Shown piece after piece: positions 1 through 11,707 of a stretch of 64,000 nucleotides of DNA. Origin of the DNA: Karstenula rhodostoma CBS 690.94 (Eukaryota; Ascomycota; Dothideomycetes; Pleosporales; Didymosphaeriaceae); NCBI GenBank assembly GCA_010093485.1, contig MU001500.1, forward strand, positions 1,339,908 through 1,403,907, in the 5' to 3' direction. Within the stretch, counting starts at the first letter, position 1, and every line of letters begins with the position of its first letter. The notes beneath the pieces were generated by a model. It worked only from the letters and a program-made list of their open reading frames with translations. It was not told the DNA's origin and ran no database searches. Position numbers and translations under genes: made by a program.

Positions 1-1798
1 TTGCTGCGTCTCCCATAAGCTACGCTGCCCAGTCGGTCAACGAAACGAACTGCAACGGCAAGAAGTTCGTCTACGAGGAGCTTGCGGGCTGGGGTACCTT
101 GCCCGGCGATGCTCGTGATAAGTTTGGAGATAGCATCGGAGGCATTGGGAGCGCTATCGCATTGGACAAGAAGTCGTGGAAGAAGAAGTCCGGAAAGAAA
201 GAAGCATACGAGGGCATTCTTTGGGGGCTCCCTGACAGGGGCTGGAACACCCAAGGAACTCAGAATACCCAGTCGCGACTGCACAAATTCAGCGTCTCGT
301 TCGACATTGTCACCGCCACCAAGGACAGACCTGCCTCTCCAAACTTCCACCTCAAATACCTCGACACTCTTCTGCTCACTGGCCCGGATGGCAAGCCAAC
401 CACAGGTATGAATATGGTCCCGCTACATTGTCCGTTGTGACTTCATCTAATGTCCCCCATAGGTTTAGACGCGGATGCGACTGGACATGCATCGTACCCT
501 GGTTTCCCCGACCTTCCCGTCGCAACTTGTAAGTAACCACCTACATGTTTACACCCATGCTAACAATAGCAGACACTGGTGATGGTTTTGGCGGCGCTGG
601 TCCGGGCGGCAAACGCATTGCTATAGATACCGAAGGTCTTGTCATCGGTGACGGTGGCTCGTTCTGGATCAGCGATGAGTATGGTATGTGTCTCTGGGAC
701 GACTGTTAGCGATTTATCCGACTAACCAAGCCCAGGGCCGTACATCTACCAGTTCGACAAGCGGGGCAGGATGATCAATGCCATCCGCCCTAATGATGCT
801 TTGATTCCTGTCCGCAATGGCACCGAGAGGCATGTCCCATTGCTCCCTCTATATTGCACCTCTAATCCTGGGTAGCTTCAATGCCGCTTCGCCGCCAATC
901 TACAACCAGGATTTCGTCATCACGCCTGAGGATCCGGATAGTGGTCGTGGTAACAATCAAGGACTTGAGGGCCTCACAGCCTCTCCTGATGGCAAATACC
1001 TGTACTCGCTACTGCAGAGCGCAGCGTTAGTAAACCAACAATCTGTTCAGGTGCAATAATGACCGTGTTCAGGATCCAAGAAGGAGGTTCGAAGTCCAAG
1101 AATCGCCGCTATGCCCGCCTGCTAAAGTATCGTCTGAAGGGCAAGAAGCCCGAGTATGATGCCGAATATGTAGTTCCGCTACCCATTCTTCCTACGGAGA
1201 AAGTTGCTGGCCAGTCGGAAATTCATTTCATCTCGGACAACCAATTTCTCGTGCTCGCCCGCGACTCAGGCTCTGGCCACGGACAGGATAGCTCCGAATC
1301 CATCTATCGTAACGCAGATGTCTTTGACATCTCCAAAGCTACAAACATCAAGGATACGAAGAACGACGCCACTGGAGGTGCTATTGCGAGCCCCAAGGGT
1401 GTGCTCAATCCTGACGTTGTGCCGGCGCAATACTGCCCCTGGCTATCCTTCAACAATAATGACCAGCTGAACCGCTTTGGAGTGCACAACGGGGGCGAGC
1501 AGGATGCGACGCTGCTTAACGAGAAGTGGGAGAGCTTGGCTCTGCTCCCAGTCGATGGAAAGTTCAAAACGAAAGGTGACGGGGACGAGTACTATCTCAT
1601 CTCGATCTCGGACAACGATTTCATCACCCAGAACGGTCAGTCCTCTCTACATGCAAGCCATGGTTCAATGCTAACCTCGGTCATCCAGGATACATCAACT
1701 CTGGGAAGAACAAGTTTGCTGATGTCTCTGGCTTCAACCTCGATACGCAGGTCCTCGTCTTCAAGGTAAGACTGCCGAAGGGGGCTAAACCTCTATAA
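1..1798 (+). CDS. Phytase-like (esterase-like) secreted protein, 5' partial
   Basis: The coding region enters from the left edge, so the start codon and probable signal peptide lie outside; about 498 residues are visible. Proposed exons: <1-405, 463-528, 573-683, 736-829, 876-1025, 1073-1635, 1689-1798; these keep one frame to TAA at 1796. The translation has hallmarks of the 'esterase-like activity of phytase' family (PF13449): DKFGDSIGGIGSAI, LPDRGWNTQG, DTEGLVIGDGGSFWISDEYG, NNQGLEGLTASPDG and a C-terminal NDFITQNGY. Family members are usually extracellular or cell-wall beta-propeller-like proteins; a true phosphatase role is not established. The intron at 830-875 starts with GC (gcatgt) rather than GT; GT at 834 would break the frame, whereas GC-AG restores ..NGTESFNAASPP... 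Stops between ORF pieces (e.g. 1057) fall inside introns, so the gene looks intact. Confidence 0.85.
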
Positions 1799-3573
1799 TG
1801 GCTGTTCAATGCAATCCAAGTAGAGTAGATCACGAAATACAAGTCCACGTTATCAAAGCTTGTGAATGGGAGTCGATCGTGCTGCGAATATTGAGATCGC
1901 CATTTTCGGCTGCCACAGGCTAACGATACCCGCGCCCTCACTGCCCTTCAACAACACCATAAGCGAGCGATGTCCTCCACGCTTAAACGATAAGACCAAA
2001 TGCCAGCTGAACGAGGTTAGGCCAGTGCTACACGGGTCAGCGGACATCCTTGAGGGGGTTTCGCCCGCCTCCGCTTTACACGTGCAGCTATCAGCTATCA
2101 CGCACTTATTGTCGGCTGGTCTCATCTAATGTCCATGGCCACCGGATGCCTTTTTCGTGCGTGTTCATCTGCATCCCATCACAACCTCTGGAGCGGTGCG
2201 CCATGTCTAAGATTAAAGTGCACTCTTCCATGCCGGCTTCGGCACCAACCATCAACACGCCTTCTATGGTTGCGTTTCAACAACCGCTCATGGGACTAGG
2301 TAAAGGAGCGCATAGATCTCTATCAAGTATGTGAGTGTTCATGTAGCTCAATTTTAAGGACAATTGCAACCGTGATTGGTTTTTACCCATATGGACTCGG
2401 ATCTGGCCGTGAAGCGGTAATGAACGTAGGAGCGGACCCACGAAGCCGTGAGTAGTTCTTGCTCGGTGATCTTACTAGCCCGTGTTAGTCGACAACCTGC
2501 CAATACACACCTGGACAGCGTCGGGCGCGTCCAAGGCATCGATGCCATGTGCACGTGGCGGCATTCGTCAAGGAAACCCCCGAGCTGGAGCCGAACCGTC
2601 AGCCAGTCTCCTGGGACGGTCTGGACTTATGCATCAGATGCGGCTACTAGGATATGCCACGGTATCGGCTTCGTTCCCAGCCCATCGAGCCTCCTCACCT
2701 AGCGCTCAGTAATGCAAACACTTCACGATCGCAGTAGCCGCAGCTCTCAATTTCTGGAGTCTGGCCATCTGCACGTACGCTATGTGAAGAAAAGTTGATT
2801 CTTGTTGCTCGCATGTTTTCAAACCGTTATTCTATCAGCAGCTGACATTTCATCCGGGTTCCTGCATGCCATAGGTACACGATCGCTGGATTTATCGCCA
2901 TGAGCACCGATTGAGCCTTCGCGCGCTTGATTCGTAATGATAAGCCGTGTGCTTCAAATATAAGAACATATCAAGCTGTTTTGAGTGCAAGACTTGATCG
3001 TCTGATCTGGGTCTCGTCAAGTTCCCGAGTCTTGCATCAATATGTGGAATATGCATGTCTCTTGAGTCATGAAGGCCTCAGCTACCTACGCACGCCTTGT
3101 CAAGCACTCATAGCATCCCACACTTGCACTCAAAAGAGGCAGATACGATGCCTAGCCCTTCGCAAATTGCCACGCGTATGCTCGGAATCCCGCTCCGCAC
3201 CTCAGCTCATGCACTAGTGTCTTGGAGCGGACACTAAGGGCACCCCGCATCATACCCCGGCTTGCCCCGGATTTGCTCAGTCCTTGGTGGCCAGCATCCC
3301 GCGATCTGGAACCGCCTGGTGGCTATGTCCGCGTCTGCGCTTGCGGCTGTCGAGTCCCGAGCAATCCGGAATACCAATCGTAGGTATAAACACCATGGCG
3401 CGCACGACCGATGCCTGCAGCAGCGACGACGACTTTTCTCCTTCTAGTTGTCTTGCGATTCATGAGCTCTGCTGCTCACTTCTGCTCACAAACCCTCTCT
3501 TGACTGGGTCATCGGTTGTCGACGGTCTCATTTCGCAATCCTCTTGTCACGCTCCAGACCACAGTTTTATCAC
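1799..3573. other. Intergenic region with MFS-gene upstream region
   Basis: No convincing gene was found in this 1.8 kb: the short ORFs overlap on both strands, lack recognisable domains and have no plausible splice structure. The right part is presumably the promoter and leader of the MFS gene. A TATA-like string (tataaa) lies at about 3385, and an upstream ATG at 3395 opens a 68-codon frame that runs past the main start (see findings). Confidence 0.5.
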
Positions 3574-5582
3574 ATGGCCGAAGAAAAGGCCGGAGCCGTA
3601 ATGGCAGAGTCTATTGGAAAGAATGACACTGAATCCAATCACATCGAAGATGTACATGTCGTGAAAAAAGTGCACGCTGATGGGCATGTGGATCTCGTTG
3701 ATGCCCACGCCATTGGAGGAGCGTTCGAGGAGATGCCAAAAGGATACTTCTGGAGTGTCCAGTTCATCGGCACCGTAATTGTACGTTTTAAGATCCAGTG
3801 ACTTAGCCACAAAGCGAATCTAACATTTCACAGGCAGTGTGCTGCGGAAGCATTTGTGCCTATCTCGGATGGGTGTTGCCTGCAAATACGCTGTACGTTG
3901 ATCTTCTTCTTCTCGGACAACTCGTTCTAACTTGTCAGTCTGTTGATCAATGAGGATATCGGGCCCTCCACGAACCTCAACTGGGTAGCAACAATCTGGA
4001 CCATTGGCTCAGCAATCGGTTTCCTCCTTGTCGGCCGCTTATCAGACATCTTCGGGCGCAAGTGGATGGTCATTGGAACCAATGTACTCGGTCTTTGTGG
4101 ATGCATTATCGGCGGCACCGCAAAGAACATTGATACCCTCGTTGGCGCCAATCTGATGAATGGAATCGCTGCTGCAGGACAGCTTTCCTTCGGCATCGTG
4201 CTCGGCGAGCTGGTACCGAACAAGCACAGAGGACCAATCGTGACACTGGTGTTCTTCTCGTCCATGCCGTTTGCTGGTAGGCCTAATCGTGCCAACTAGA
4301 GGAATACCATGCTGACAATATGCAGTCTTCGGACCGATCATCGCTCGAACCTTCATCTTGAAAACGGCAGCTGGGTGGCGCTGGTCGTATTACCTTGGCA
4401 TAATCCTTTCCGGCATCACCATCATCCTGTACCAATTCCTCTACCACCCTCCCACCTACGACCAGCTCCATGTCTCGGGAAAAACAAAATGGCAACAGTT
4501 TAAGGAACTGGACTTTGTGGGCATCTTCCTCTTCATCGCCGGCACTGTGCTCTTCTTGATCGGCCTGAGCTGGGGCGGAACCACGTACCCATGGAAGTCT
4601 GGTAAGTTATCGACAGCTCATCTATATATATAAGCCGCTAACGTACACAGCTGCCGTTCTCTGTACTATCGTCCTCGGAGCTGCTATACTCGTCGCCTTT
4701 GGCCTGTACGAGCAATACGTTTTTAAAGGCCAGGCCATCATGCCACCGCGTCTGTTCAAGAAACTCGAATACGTCGCCATTGTCATGGTTGCCTGCGTAG
4801 GCGCCATGGTATACTACGCACTTACCATTCTCTGGCCCACCATCCTCGGCACCGTCTACACGACCGACGTCATCAAGATCGGCTGGGCGTCTTCCGTCGT
4901 CGGAGGTGGTATCCTGCTCGGTCAGGTCTTCGGAGGCTTCGCTCTCTCCTACCTGCCCAAGGTCAAGTGGCAGCTCATCATCCTCTCCACGCTGGGCACC
5001 GCATTCCTGGCCGGCGAGGCCAGCCTGAAGCCCGACGGGTACGCGACGTTCATCACGCTCGGCGTGCTCGCAACCTTTGTCATCGGCTGGGTCGATAATA
5101 TATCCTTCCCCGGTGTGACACTCCTCTGGGAATCCCAGGACATTGGGCTTGCGACGGGCGTACTTGGTTCCATCCGCGCTATTGGCGGTGCCGTCGCGCA
5201 GACAGTCTACGTGTCAATCCTGCAGAACAAGGTCGCTACGTATCTGCCTGAATTTGTCGCTCCTGCCGCCACCAATGCAGGATTGCCTACATCTTCCCTC
5301 CCGCAACTCTTCGCTGGTATCACCGCTGGCAATTTTACTTCCGTTCCTGGAATCACGCCCGAGATCATCGCCGTTACTGGTGCAGCCACGCAAAAGGCGT
5401 ACATTGAGAGCTTCAAGATCGTGTTCTACGCAACGATTCCGTTTGGCGTGCTGCTGATCATCTTCAGTGCTCTGAGTCCCAACTTTGAGAAGTATCTGAG
5501 CATGAATGTAGCGAAGCGATTGCAGAATCTGAAGAGCGAGCTGCAAGGCGAGGGAAGGGAGAGGGAAGGCGACGCAGTCTAG
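3574..5582 (+). CDS. MFS multidrug/toxin efflux transporter, TRI12 (DHA2) type
   Basis: Five exons are inferred: 3574-3780, 3834-3892, 3939-4276, 4326-4601, 4651-5582 (603 aa). The start is the first ATG in frame, giving a ~60-residue hydrophilic N-terminal tail. Membrane segments follow throughout, consistent with a 14-TM pump. MFS motif A is visible as GRLSDIFGRKW near residue 121, followed by IGTNVLGLCGCIIGG and QLSFGIVLGELVPNKHRG, the pattern of the fungal trichothecene-efflux-pump family (PF06609). This family sits in the plasma membrane and exports toxic or secondary compounds or, in related clades, siderophores; the substrate cannot be read from sequence. No biosynthetic cluster genes surround it, which argues against a dedicated toxin exporter. 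The C-terminal tail is charged and short. Confidence 0.9.
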
Positions 5583-6299
5583 AGCACCCTCCAGTACTTG
5601 CGCATCATGTAACGATATGTATATTGTTTTGGGTGTCAAATCGCATTACGAGTGAGATTTGCAACCAACGTCTTGACTTGACAAAGCCAAGATGAGCTGG
5701 GTGCTCTCGCCGTGCGGTAGTCTCTCTTGGCCGACCTGCGCAAAGACTGTAACCAGAGCACATCAGCTCAAGTGAAGATCTCCTGAAGTAGCGTCAAACT
5801 CGCTGCGTAGTCGGCAACACATGCTTCCCAGCCCGAGCAACCGCGAAAACGGCAAGTTTAGGCTTTTCCGCGGCGGTGGCTGCCTGCGGAGTACACTCCG
5901 GTGTGCCCACGACCTGCGTTACTCGTCAGTAGCGGATATCGTGTGCCAGCACGGTCAGATGACCTTCCCGTCTTTCGTTCACCTGCTTGTTAGCATCATG
6001 AAGATCACATATGAGACAGGTAATGCGCGGTTTGCAGCAACCGACCAGGAATCCGCCCTTCATGCATTACGCAGTAGATACAAAAAAGCGCACATGGGTA
6101 CTATAGTATCAGAAATAATACAATCGTGAAATCTTCACCCCTGTCACATCCCCTGATCCACCCAGTCTATATCTACCCTGACGGAGGAGGAAAGGCGGGG
6201 TTAGCGGTCTTTGAACATACCCAAAGGAAACACAAGTCAGCGAGCATCGGTCTGAGAAAAACGGCTTTGACCGAGAGAGACTGGTGAAATGAGGTGGGT
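5583..6299. other. Intergenic region between convergent genes
   Basis: This 0.7 kb separates the 3' ends of the MFS transporter and the succinyl-CoA ligase gene, so it should hold two 3' UTRs. The 102-codon frame at 5821-6129 has no domain and no splice partner. Nothing else stands out. Confidence 0.5.
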
Positions 6300-7915
6300 T
6301 TAGATACCGAGGGTGAATTCGACACCAACGTCAATGTCGCGCGCCATCTTCACCACCTTGGAGAACTGAACAGACTTCTCAGCGGCGGCCTGGAGGTCGT
6401 CGATGGAGAAGATCTTGAGGCCAGACTCGTTGATCTAAGACAATGTTAGCTATGCGTCACACCCAAGTGGCCAAAGAGCTTACTAGCTTGTGTGCCTGCT
6501 CCATGTTGGTTCCCTGCAACCGGGCAATGATGGGTATCCTCAAGTTCATGGTCTCAACAACTGAGATGAGACCCTTGGCAATCGCATCGCATCGCACAAT
6601 GCCACCAAAGATGTTGACAAAGATGGCAGTGACCTTGGGGTCAGAGGTGATGAGCTCGAAAGCCTGCTTGATGGCCTCGGGGGTGGCACCTCCACCAACG
6701 TCCAAGAAGTTGGCTGGCGAACCGCCGTTCAGCTTGATAATATCCATGGTGGCCATGGCAAGACCGGCACCGTTGACAAGGCAGCCAATGTCACCGTCAA
6801 GCTTGATGAAGTTGAGACCGGAAGCAGCGGCCTTGACCTCATCGGCGTCCTCCTGGGTAACGTCCCTCCACTCGAAAACCTCCTTCTGTCGGAAGTCGGC
6901 GTTGTCGTCAAAGTTCAGCTTGGCATCCATAGCAAGGACACGGTGATCGGTGGTCTCGGAGAGAGGGTTGATCTCGATCTGGGTAGCGTCCCTCTCCATG
7001 AAGACCTTGTACAGGTTCTGGATGGTCTGCTTGGCCTCCTCGATGCACTGCTCCGAGAAGCCGAGCTGGTTGGCAATGTTGCGCGCGATGTCGTCGGTGA
7101 CGCCCTCGTGGATGTTGATGTGGGTGGTGATGATGGCCTCCGGGTGCTCCTTGGCCACGGCCTCGATGTCCATGCCGCCCTGCGACGAGGCGACGATGAC
7201 GGGGCCTTGCGAGGCGCGGTCCATGAGGACGGCGAGGTAGAACTCGCGACGGGCAAACTTGCGCTCGACAATGTAGACGGCATTGCAGAGCCGGCCGGCG
7301 GCTCCAGTCTGCTTGGTGATGAGCTTGTGGCCGATCATCTGGTCGGCGAGGATAGCCGCTTCACGGGGCCTGTAGGCAAATGTCAGCGCGGGTTCCTGCA
7401 CATTGCGCCAGGCAGGCTACGTACGAGTAGACAACCCGGACACCGCCTTTGAAGCCGTTGTCGAAGGTGCCCTTTCCTCGGCCGCCAGCAAGGACCTGTG
7501 CCTTGATCACGGCGTCTTCTCCGCCTGCATCGAGTCAGCCAGTGCACGGCGAAGCTGCGCGTCTGGGCAGCTGCATACCAATCTCCTTCGCAACCTTCTC
7601 AGCTTCCGCGGCGCTTGTCGCGACGCCGCCCTTGGGCACGCCGATTCCATACTGCATGCTCCATTAGCGCCATGCGTTGCGGCCAGATGTGCCATTGCCA
7701 TGCTCCCGTACCGACTCCAGCAGGCTCGCGGACCTGTACTCGTGTATCGACAAGAATCTGCTCTGCTGTGCGACCGACGGCCTCGATGAAGTCTTCTGCG
7801 CCCCGTCAGCATTCGTCCCCAATTGCGATGCACCCGCGCGTCGCAGGCTGGGACAACGTACGGCAGCAGCGCGCAGAGCGCCTGTGAGCGGCCGGCAGCG
7901 GGCGAGGTTGTACAT
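6300..7915 (-). CDS. LSC2: Succinate-CoA ligase (ADP-forming) beta subunit, mitochondrial
   Basis: Five exons on the minus strand: 7915-7712, 7651-7579, 7524-7425, 7369-6484, 6434-6300 (465 aa). The enzyme converts succinyl-CoA, ADP and phosphate to succinate, CoA and ATP in the TCA cycle, as a heterodimer with the alpha subunit. The N-terminal ~55 residues are Arg/Ala/Ser-rich without acidic clusters, typical of a mitochondrial presequence, then [20 protein letters not shown] starts the mature ATP-grasp part. Family hallmarks: [67 protein letters not shown] and [15 protein letters not shown]. The terminal exon ends VGVEFTLGI. Length matches fungal orthologues. It is divergent from the DUF3245 gene with only 227 bp between start codons, so a bidirectional promoter is likely. 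Confidence 0.96.
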
Positions 7916-8142
7916 GGTGTCCTTGTTACTGAACACCAAGAGGCGTGGGATAAGGGCAAAGGGGGTGGATGGAGCTGATGGAGTTGCAGCTTTGCATCTA
8001 TCACAGCACTTCACAAGTTCAGTTGCGGAGGTCTGCCGCACGGACGTCCAAGACTTTTCGGGTGAGACCGCCAGAAAAAGTCGCGCTCGACATGGTCGAC
8101 CATTAAATTCTCGGCCGAATACCAGTTGACTGAGCCAGCGAC
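7916..8142. promoter_or_regulatory. Shared promoter interval between divergent LSC2 and DUF3245 genes
   Basis: Only 227 bp separate the two start codons, so core promoters and 5' UTRs of both genes must lie here. No clear TATA box was seen. The role is inferred from arrangement alone. Confidence 0.45.
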
Positions 8143-8950
8143 ATGTCGAAGCGGAACAGCGAGGGCGAGGTCCTGTCCAACAAGCTCGCTGTCGGCCTTG
8201 CAAAATTCCAGCAACAGCAATTTGCCGCCTTGTTTGGAGACAGCGCGCCTCCAGCAGCAGAGTCACATGACACGCAACCAGTTGAGCAGGCCAGCACTGC
8301 AGACCTCAAAGGAGACGGAGACGACGAATCGTGCGTAGCCCGGTCAATGCGAGCTTGCATAGCATCAGGCTGACGGTAGGTGTAGGTTCGGGCTCGGTGC
8401 GATAGTTCCCAAGGATGTGCGGGATGGCAGCTTCATTAACCGCATGCCAACCTCACATGAGAGGCTACTCGAGAACCTGATAGGCAAGAAAGCTGCCAAA
8501 GCCCACCTGGCTTCGAAACAGAAACATGCTGCCACAGTGAAGCCGCAAAACCCTGTAAAGCCCACGCCGACCAAAGAAGAAAGCGACGAAGAGGAGGGGC
8601 GATCAGCTTCGTTCAAATCCAAGCGCCAGAGACGCGCCAATCCACCATTAGCCAAGCAGGAGGAGAGCGACGACGAGGACGAGGAATCAAGGGCCTTGAG
8701 TGTCCGCTCAAAGAAACTCAAAACCAACCCACAGTCCCCAGAAATAGGAGAGAAGGACGAAGCTATGGCCAATGGACCAGAAGACGAGCTTGTCGAGGAG
8801 AAGGCCGAGGATGTCAAGAAACATAAGCCAGTATCACGCCCACCCAAGGCCAAGCCAACGAGCTACCTGGATGAGATTCTCGGCGAGAAAGCCAAGAAAA
8901 AAAATAAGAAGAAGAAAGTGGAGGGCGTCAATGAGAAGACAGACGACTGA
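8143..8950 (+). CDS. DUF3245-type lysine/glutamate-rich nuclear-type protein
   Basis: Two exons, 8143-8330 and 8386-8950 (250 aa), joined so that ..GDGDDES is followed by FGLGAIVPKD. The N-terminal MSKRNSEGEVLSNKLAVGL, the FGLGA-x-VPKDVRDGSF segment and the following LLENLIGKKAAKAH stretch are the pattern of the fungal family PF11595 (DUF3245), whose function is unknown. The rest is low complexity: alternating acidic stretches (EESDEEEG, EESDDEDEES) and basic stretches (KSKRQRR, KAKKKNKKKKVEG near the C-terminus), which look like nuclear or nucleolar localisation signals. A nuclear or ribosome-biogenesis role is a guess from composition. It is divergent from LSC2. Confidence 0.8.
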
Positions 8951-9130
8951 ACTCATGTCCCGAGTATAGTCGACGAGCCGACGAACAGTGTGAATGATAC
9001 CCAGCATAGTTGAATATAACTTTGTACAGACATTCCGACCGGCATGCTGGAGACCTCTTGTGTTGACAACTTGCTAACCGTGGGAAAGCCGAAGACCTTG
9101 AGGTTCAATTGCTTACAGATGCTGCTAGCC

Positions 9131-10434
9131 TTACTCTCGAACAATCAAGCTCGCCATACCCATGCCTGTTCCAATACACTTGCTCAACACACCAACCTGC
9201 TTGTCCGTCCTCGCCATCTCATGCAACAAAGTAGCCAGCATCCTGCCGCTGGTCGCGCCCAGCGGATGTCCCAACGCAATAGCTCCTCCATTGGGGTTTA
9301 TCCTGTCCATGTTGTTCTCCAGCCCCAGTTTCCGAATGCAGTACAGCGCCTGGCTTGCAAACGCCTCGTTGATTTCCCAGATATCCACTTCTTCCTTCTT
9401 GACACCCGTGTACTCCAGTAACGCCGGGATAGCCCGCGCAGGCCCAACCCCCATCTCATCTGGCGAGCACCCAACCACCTGCGAGCCGGCGAACTTGCCG
9501 ATGATGTGCGATGTTAGTCCAAGCTCAGCCGCGGTCGAGCGGCGCATCATGAGTGCAGCAGAAGCGCCGTCGGACACCTGACTGCTGTTTCCTGCCGTGC
9601 TTGTACCGTCGCTCTTGAACGCTGGCTTCATCGTGCCCAGTTTCTCGACCGTGGTACTTGGCCGAATGCCATCGTCCTGGGTAACTGTGATCTCTTTCTC
9701 GCTCTCCGGAACCTCAGGGTCAATCCACCTCGTAGTGACAGGAACAATCTCTTTCTCGAAGAAACCCGACTCCCTCGCCTTTGCCGCGCGCTTGTGCGAC
9801 TCGGTCGCAAACGCATCCTGGTCTGCGCGGTTCACGCCGTACCTTTCCGCCACGTTTTCGGACGTGATGCCCATGCTCATGATGCAGTCTCTTGCCTCTT
9901 TCACGGGCGACTCCTTCATCTCCTTCCATAGCTCCGTGGGAATAGCCCTGCTGCCGTAGTTGCGGGTCATGCTCTCCATGCCGCCACCGATACCAACGTC
10001 GATCTGCCCGACGGCAATTGCATTCGCAATATGTGTTATGGCAGTAAGACCGGATGCGCAAGCGCGGTTCGCCGTGCTGAACGATGTGGTGGTGGGGATG
10101 CCGACGTGGTTAGCGGCCATGCGGCCTGCTTTCGAGCCGCCGAGTTCGGACAGGACGGTGCCAATGCAGACATCGTTGATTTTCGACGGGTCGAGGTTGG
10201 GGAACTTGGTGATGGTGGCTTTCAGGACCTAGGATTGTCGGTACTTGGCTGAGGCGGCGCAGCAGAGTGGAGGGCAGCGGTACGTACAGCAGCGAGCAGC
10301 TCATGGTCGTATGCGTCTCTTAGGCCGCCCTTCTTTGCTCTGGTGACAGGCGTTCGGAGAGCCGAGAGGAAGACGACATCGTGGGGCTTCTTTTGCAAAA
10401 TGTTCTTGACGCCTTTTTGCACAAAGCCAGCCAT
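9131..10434 (-). CDS. 3-ketoacyl-CoA thiolase (acetyl-CoA C-acyltransferase)
   Basis: Two minus-strand exons, 10434-10288 and 10228-9131 (414 aa). Thiolases split 3-ketoacyl-CoA with CoA to give acetyl-CoA and a shortened acyl-CoA, the last step of beta-oxidation. Visible signatures: ALRTPVTRAKKGGLRDAYDHELL at the N-terminus, the nucleophilic cysteine in NRACASGL (about residue 106), GGGMESMT, GNSSQVSDGASAAL, NEAFASQA, NPNGGAIALGHPLGATSGR with the catalytic histidine, and the second cysteine in CIGTGMGMASL. The pattern fits the peroxisomal/3-ketoacyl class (POT1/KAT-like) better than the acetoacetyl-CoA class. A clear PTS2 nonapeptide is not seen in the first 30 residues, and there is no C-terminal PTS1, so location (peroxisome, mitochondrion or cytosol) is open. 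Confidence 0.92.
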
Positions 10435-10993
10435 GATGGCAGGTGTGAATGCAACAATACAACGCCAATTGCACTAACAAGAGAGAAGAAAGCGAGGCGG
10501 AACAAGAGAGGAAAGAGTGTGAGACAAACGACGGAGCCAAGGGCTAAGACAGGAAGAAAATAGGTGGTAGCCGTGCACGAGATGCATGGCGGCTACGGGC
10601 GAGGTTGCTGGAGCTTCGGCAGTGATGCGCGGATAAGACTTGATCCACAGTCGACGTGCGGGGAGAGAAGTGCCGACTAGTCCGCCGAGCGGCGGCGTTT
10701 TCCGCAGCCCAGCACGCGCCACGGAAAACAGCCCTACGCGTCGGATAACAAACATCAGTAGAAAGGGACAGAAACTGACAAAAGCTGATGGTTCAATTCG
10801 TCCAATCTATCAGAGCGAAGAAACGCACGGAAGTGCTTAACCCCGGGGGAGGGTCACGGCTCCCACTCCTTTTCCGCCCCATGCAATATGCCACCCAACG
10901 TGCAATCGTCTCTCATAATCACTCTTACCATCTCGTCTGGACAGATCAAACCCACCGACCGGGGTCGGCATGCGGAAACTCATGGTGGGATGC
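10435..10993. other. Intergenic region upstream of thiolase, downstream of NTF2
   Basis: This 0.56 kb holds the thiolase promoter (reading leftward) and the NTF2 3' end. There is a C/G-run around 10845 (accccggggg) but no recognised operator. Short overlapping ORFs here are not supported. Confidence 0.45.
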
Positions 10994-11707
10994 CTACGCG
11001 GCGGGGTATACAAGGCGGAATACGTCGTTCAAGACATACCAGCTTCCGGCTTCGCTCTTGAGCTGGAAAGTCTGAGTGTAGCTCATGGGTTGCTCCTGTC
11101 CATCCACCTGTGCTTCTGTAAGCATCTTCAACCAGATGATGCCCTCCAAAAGGGTATTCGTACCTGCAGAGCGCCGGTAACCATGACGATGATACCGTCT
11201 TCGGCCGAGGGCTGTGCATCTTTGGTGGCGACCTTGTGAATGACCTGGTTGAAGGGGAGGTTCTGAGCGCATCAGCATCCGCGTTGTGGTACGCGTTCGA
11301 AGTGCATACCGTGAGCTTCTCGACGATGCCGTCCGCACCCTGGACAGGCTGCTGCTCGAACGTGAGCATCGACTGCGGGCGCTACATAGGGTCAGCCATG
11401 CTATCCGAGAACCGAAGAGGGGACCGCCATACGTAAAGCGCCTTCAGAGCGGGGCGGTTCTTGTCAAAGGTGTCATAGTAGAAGTCGACGAATTGCTCTG
11501 ACGAACATCGTTAGCGTTGCGGTCGGGGCAGCGTCGTGGCAACGTGGCAGGCATAGAGGGTCGCAAGGCATCGCAGGAAGTCTCGGGGCTGGTTACCGGC
11601 AATCGTCTGGAACTCTGGGTCAATGTCAGTCGATTGCTGCAAGTGTTTACAGGCGCGGGGCCCCTTGGCGGAGGGGTGTATGCGCTTGACGTCTTACCGG
11701 CTGCCAT
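10994..11707 (-). CDS. NTF2: Nuclear transport factor 2
   Basis: Six small exons are needed, all in frame: 11707-11698 (10 nt), 11614-11597 (18 nt), 11497-11433, 11381-11310, 11262-11164, 11107-10994, giving 125 aa, the exact length of yeast NTF2. The product begins MAAEFQTIAEQFVDFYYDTF and contains the NTF2 fold signatures RPQSMLTFEQQPVQG, IVEKLTNLPF, HKVATKDAQPS, IIVMVTGAL and the C-terminal YVLNDVFRLVY. NTF2 dimers carry RanGDP through nuclear pores and so sustain the Ran gradient. The two tiny 5' exons make automatic annotation error-prone; the split GAG codons at the first two junctions support them. Confidence 0.93.
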
